In this document: in pieces, positions 5,699 to 6,932 of the stretch
Position numbering within the stretch: the stretch's first letter is position 1
How the letters are laid out: each line of letters begins with the position of its first letter
The notes under the pieces: generated by a model
Told to the model about the DNA's origin: nothing
Seen by the model: only the letters and a program-made list of their open reading frames with translations
The model's database searches: none
Position numbers and translations under genes: made by a program
NCBI GenBank assembly: GCA_964579345.1
Contig: CAZOHB010000139.1
Span: 1 to 6,932 of the forward strand
Source of the DNA: RGIG5612 sp964579345
GTDB taxonomy: Bacteria > Bacillota > Clostridia > Lachnospirales > Lachnospiraceae
Direction of reading: 5' to 3'
DNA: 6,932 bases

Positions 5699-6606
5699 TC
5701 GTTTTACAAATCCTGAAAATCATAGGAATTGTCCTTGCCTGTATCGTGGGGTTTGTTTTGCTCCTCGTGCTTCTGGTATGTTTTGCACCAATCGCTTACA
5801 AAGCCAAAGTGCAGGGCGAAAATGCTGACACCGAAGCAGATGTTTCCGCCTCCTGGATCTTCGGATTTGCAAAAGCGGCAGCAGGTTATCATGAAAAAAA
5901 GGTCCGCTACCGCGTCAGTATCTGCGGTTTCCCTCTGATGAAAGGAACGCTTGGAGAGTCTGAGGCAGAGGCTCTTCGGGAGGTGCTGGAAGAGGAAGAA
6001 GTACAGGCGGATCCGAAAGAATACGAGAAGATCAGTCAGGCTTTAGAGAAAGCAGAAGAGAAAGAGAAACAGGCCGAAGCGGAAAAAATAGAAAAGGCCA
6101 CGCAGAAAGAGCAGGAAAAGGCGGCGGAGAAAGCCGAAAAAGAAGCCAAAAAGGCGGAGAAAAAGGAAGCGGACAAGGGCAAGCCTCTCAAAGAAAAAAT
6201 CCGGGCAGTCTGGCAGTCACTGAAAGAGAAGTATGAAAAGTTCCAGACCGCGAAGCGGATTTTTGAGGCTCGCGCAACGAAACGCGCACTCAAGCATGTA
6301 AAGGTCGAGCTGCTTCATATTTTGAATCACCTGAAGCCACGGAAAATTGCAGGAACCCTCGCATTTGGTCTGGAAGACCCGGAAGATACTGCGATCGTAT
6401 ATGGGAATGCGGTTCCTCTTGCGGAAGCAATGAGCAAAGGCGCATTGATCCTGACACCAGAATTCTATAATAAAGGAATTCGATCCGATTTCATAATTAA
6501 GGGAAGAATTTTTATCGGATATATGATATTATGTGTATTGAGGCTGTATCTTGACAGAGATATTCAGAAAGTTATGAAAGTCATAAGGAGGTACCTGAAT
6601 GGCTGA
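5695..6606 (+). CDS. DUF2953 (YtfI-like) membrane protein with charged helical insert
   Basis: The product has 303 residues. One strong N-terminal transmembrane segment lies at about 6-31, followed by a domain to about residue 90. Residues 99-163 are a Lys/Glu/Ala-rich helix (for example KAAEKAEKEAKKAEKKE at 142-158), likely a coiled coil or single alpha-helix. The C-terminal part matches DUF2953: LNHLKPRKIAGTLAFGLEDP at 210-229 and the IIKGRIF segment followed by a last hydrophobic stretch and LYLDRDIQKV. In Bacillus the DUF2953 gene ytfI lies directly before ytfJ (gerW), the same order as here. AGGAG at 5681-5685 is 9 bases before ATG 5695. The gene overlaps both neighbours (4 bases upstream, 8 downstream). 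Its biochemical role is unknown; a spore-envelope or membrane-anchoring role is inferred from context. Confidence 0.88.
   Translation: MIVLQILKIIGIVLACIVGFVLLLVLLVCFAPIAYKAKVQGENADTEADVSASWIFGFAKAAAGYHEKKVRYRVSICGFPLMKGTLGESEAEALREVLEEEEVQADPKEYEKISQALEKAEEKEKQAEAEKIEKATQKEQEKAAEKAEKEAKKAEKKEADKGKPLKEKIRAVWQSLKEKYEKFQTAKRIFEARATKRALKHVKVELLHILNHLKPRKIAGTLAFGLEDPEDTAIVYGNAVPLAEAMSKGALILTPEFYNKGIRSDFIIKGRIFIGYMILCVLRLYLDRDIQKVMKVIRRYLNG
6585..6592 (+). promoter_or_regulatory. Ribosome binding site of the GerW-like gene, inside the preceding gene
   Basis: AAGGAGGT is a near-perfect Shine-Dalgarno sequence. Its AGGAGG core is 7 bases before ATG 6599, and the whole site lies inside the end of the DUF2953 gene. 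It supports the start at 6599 even though that gene is cut by the window. Confidence 0.85.
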
Positions 6607-6932
6607 AAAATTTGAGAGCACGGTTTCAAGCCTGATGAACAGTCTGGAAAATTTTGTTTCTACGAAAACCATTATCGGCGAACCGATTCAGTATAAAGAC
6701 ATTGTCGTTTTTCCTATGGCAGATGTTTCTTTTGGTGTCGCTGCCGGGGCTTTTAATAAAGATACCAAAAACAATGGAGCTGGCGGAGCCGGAGCAAAGA
6801 TCTCCCCGTCTGCTGTGCTTGTGATTCAGAACGGCACATCCAAGATCGTAAATATTAAAGATAAAGATTCTCTGAATAAGCTGATCGAGCTGATCCCGGA
6901 TATCATTAACAAACTGACCGGGCTCAAGAAAG
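6599..6932 (+). CDS. gerW: GerW/YtfJ family spore protein (3' truncated by the window)
   Basis: The frame is open from ATG 6599 to the window edge, giving 111 residues of a family that is usually about 150 long. It starts MAEKFESTVSSLMNSLENFV, then STKTIIGEPIQYKDIVVFPMADVSFG (20-45). A Gly/Ala/Asn-rich loop follows (46-65), then the family-typical ISPSAVLVI at 67-75 and a C-terminal helix LIELIPDIINKLTGLKK. This matches Spore_YtfJ proteins. In Bacillus the protein is made in the forespore and has been linked to spore germination, though its importance there is disputed; homologues also occur outside spore formers. The ATG overlaps the DUF2953 stop by 8 bases. The end of the gene cannot be seen. 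Confidence 0.92.
   Translation, partial: MAEKFESTVSSLMNSLENFVSTKTIIGEPIQYKDIVVFPMADVSFGVAAGAFNKDTKNNGAGGAGAKISPSAVLVIQNGTSKIVNIKDKDSLNKLIELIPDIINKLTGLKK

Noticed and set aside
1..6932. tRNA, rRNA, CRISPR array, insertion sequence, prophage or toxin-antitoxin genes
   Set aside because: No cloverleaf-like segment, direct-repeat array, transposase or integrase motif, or terminal inverted repeats were found on reading both strands.

Overview
The window looks like a chromosomal segment of a Gram-positive, spore-forming member of the Clostridia, most likely Lachnospiraceae or a close relative. Four things suggest this: strong AGGAGG-type ribosome binding sites, a phoH-ybeY pair, a SpoVB/YtgP-type flippase, and a DUF2953 (YtfI-like) gene directly followed by a GerW/YtfJ spore-protein gene. 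All genes are on the + strand. The genus cannot be named from sequence alone.

Layout. Positions 1-177 may hold the 3' end of an unidentified upstream gene. Positions 131-3332 form a compact housekeeping run: phoH (best start is a TTG at 131), ybeY, and a 552-residue MurJ/SpoVB-like polysaccharide or lipid II flippase. Positions 3333-3505 have no gene, but the second half carries promoter-like sequence with a cluster of overlapping short palindromes. Positions 3506-4243 encode a four-helix membrane protein with a soluble tail built of 11- and 7-residue amphipathic repeats. Positions 4244-4506 have no gene; they hold a strong GAAA-loop hairpin terminator, a second weaker hairpin, and a very good extended -10 promoter. 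Positions 4507-5337 encode a second four-helix membrane protein that I recognise as a paralogue of the first, with an unrelated, strongly acidic tail ending in a basic segment. It is followed by a 99-residue protein of unknown function (5399-5698), a DUF2953 protein (5695-6606) and the start of a GerW/YtfJ protein (6599 to the window edge). These last three overlap or nearly overlap and look translationally coupled.

How the genes fit together. PhoH and YbeY are a known functional pair in RNA metabolism and ribosome maturation, and the flippase serves envelope synthesis. The right half may be a single transcription unit starting at the promoter at 4439-4467, ending in or beyond the spore-associated DUF2953-GerW pair. 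The most interesting part is the pair of tetraspan paralogues. Their membrane cores share a recognisable signature (N-P-x4-[KR]-C-x-V-W between helices 2 and 3, and a P-x-L-x-I-x-G-x3-N pattern in helix 4), yet their cytosol-sized tails are of opposite design. I know of no described function for them. The link to sporulation is an inference from gene order only.
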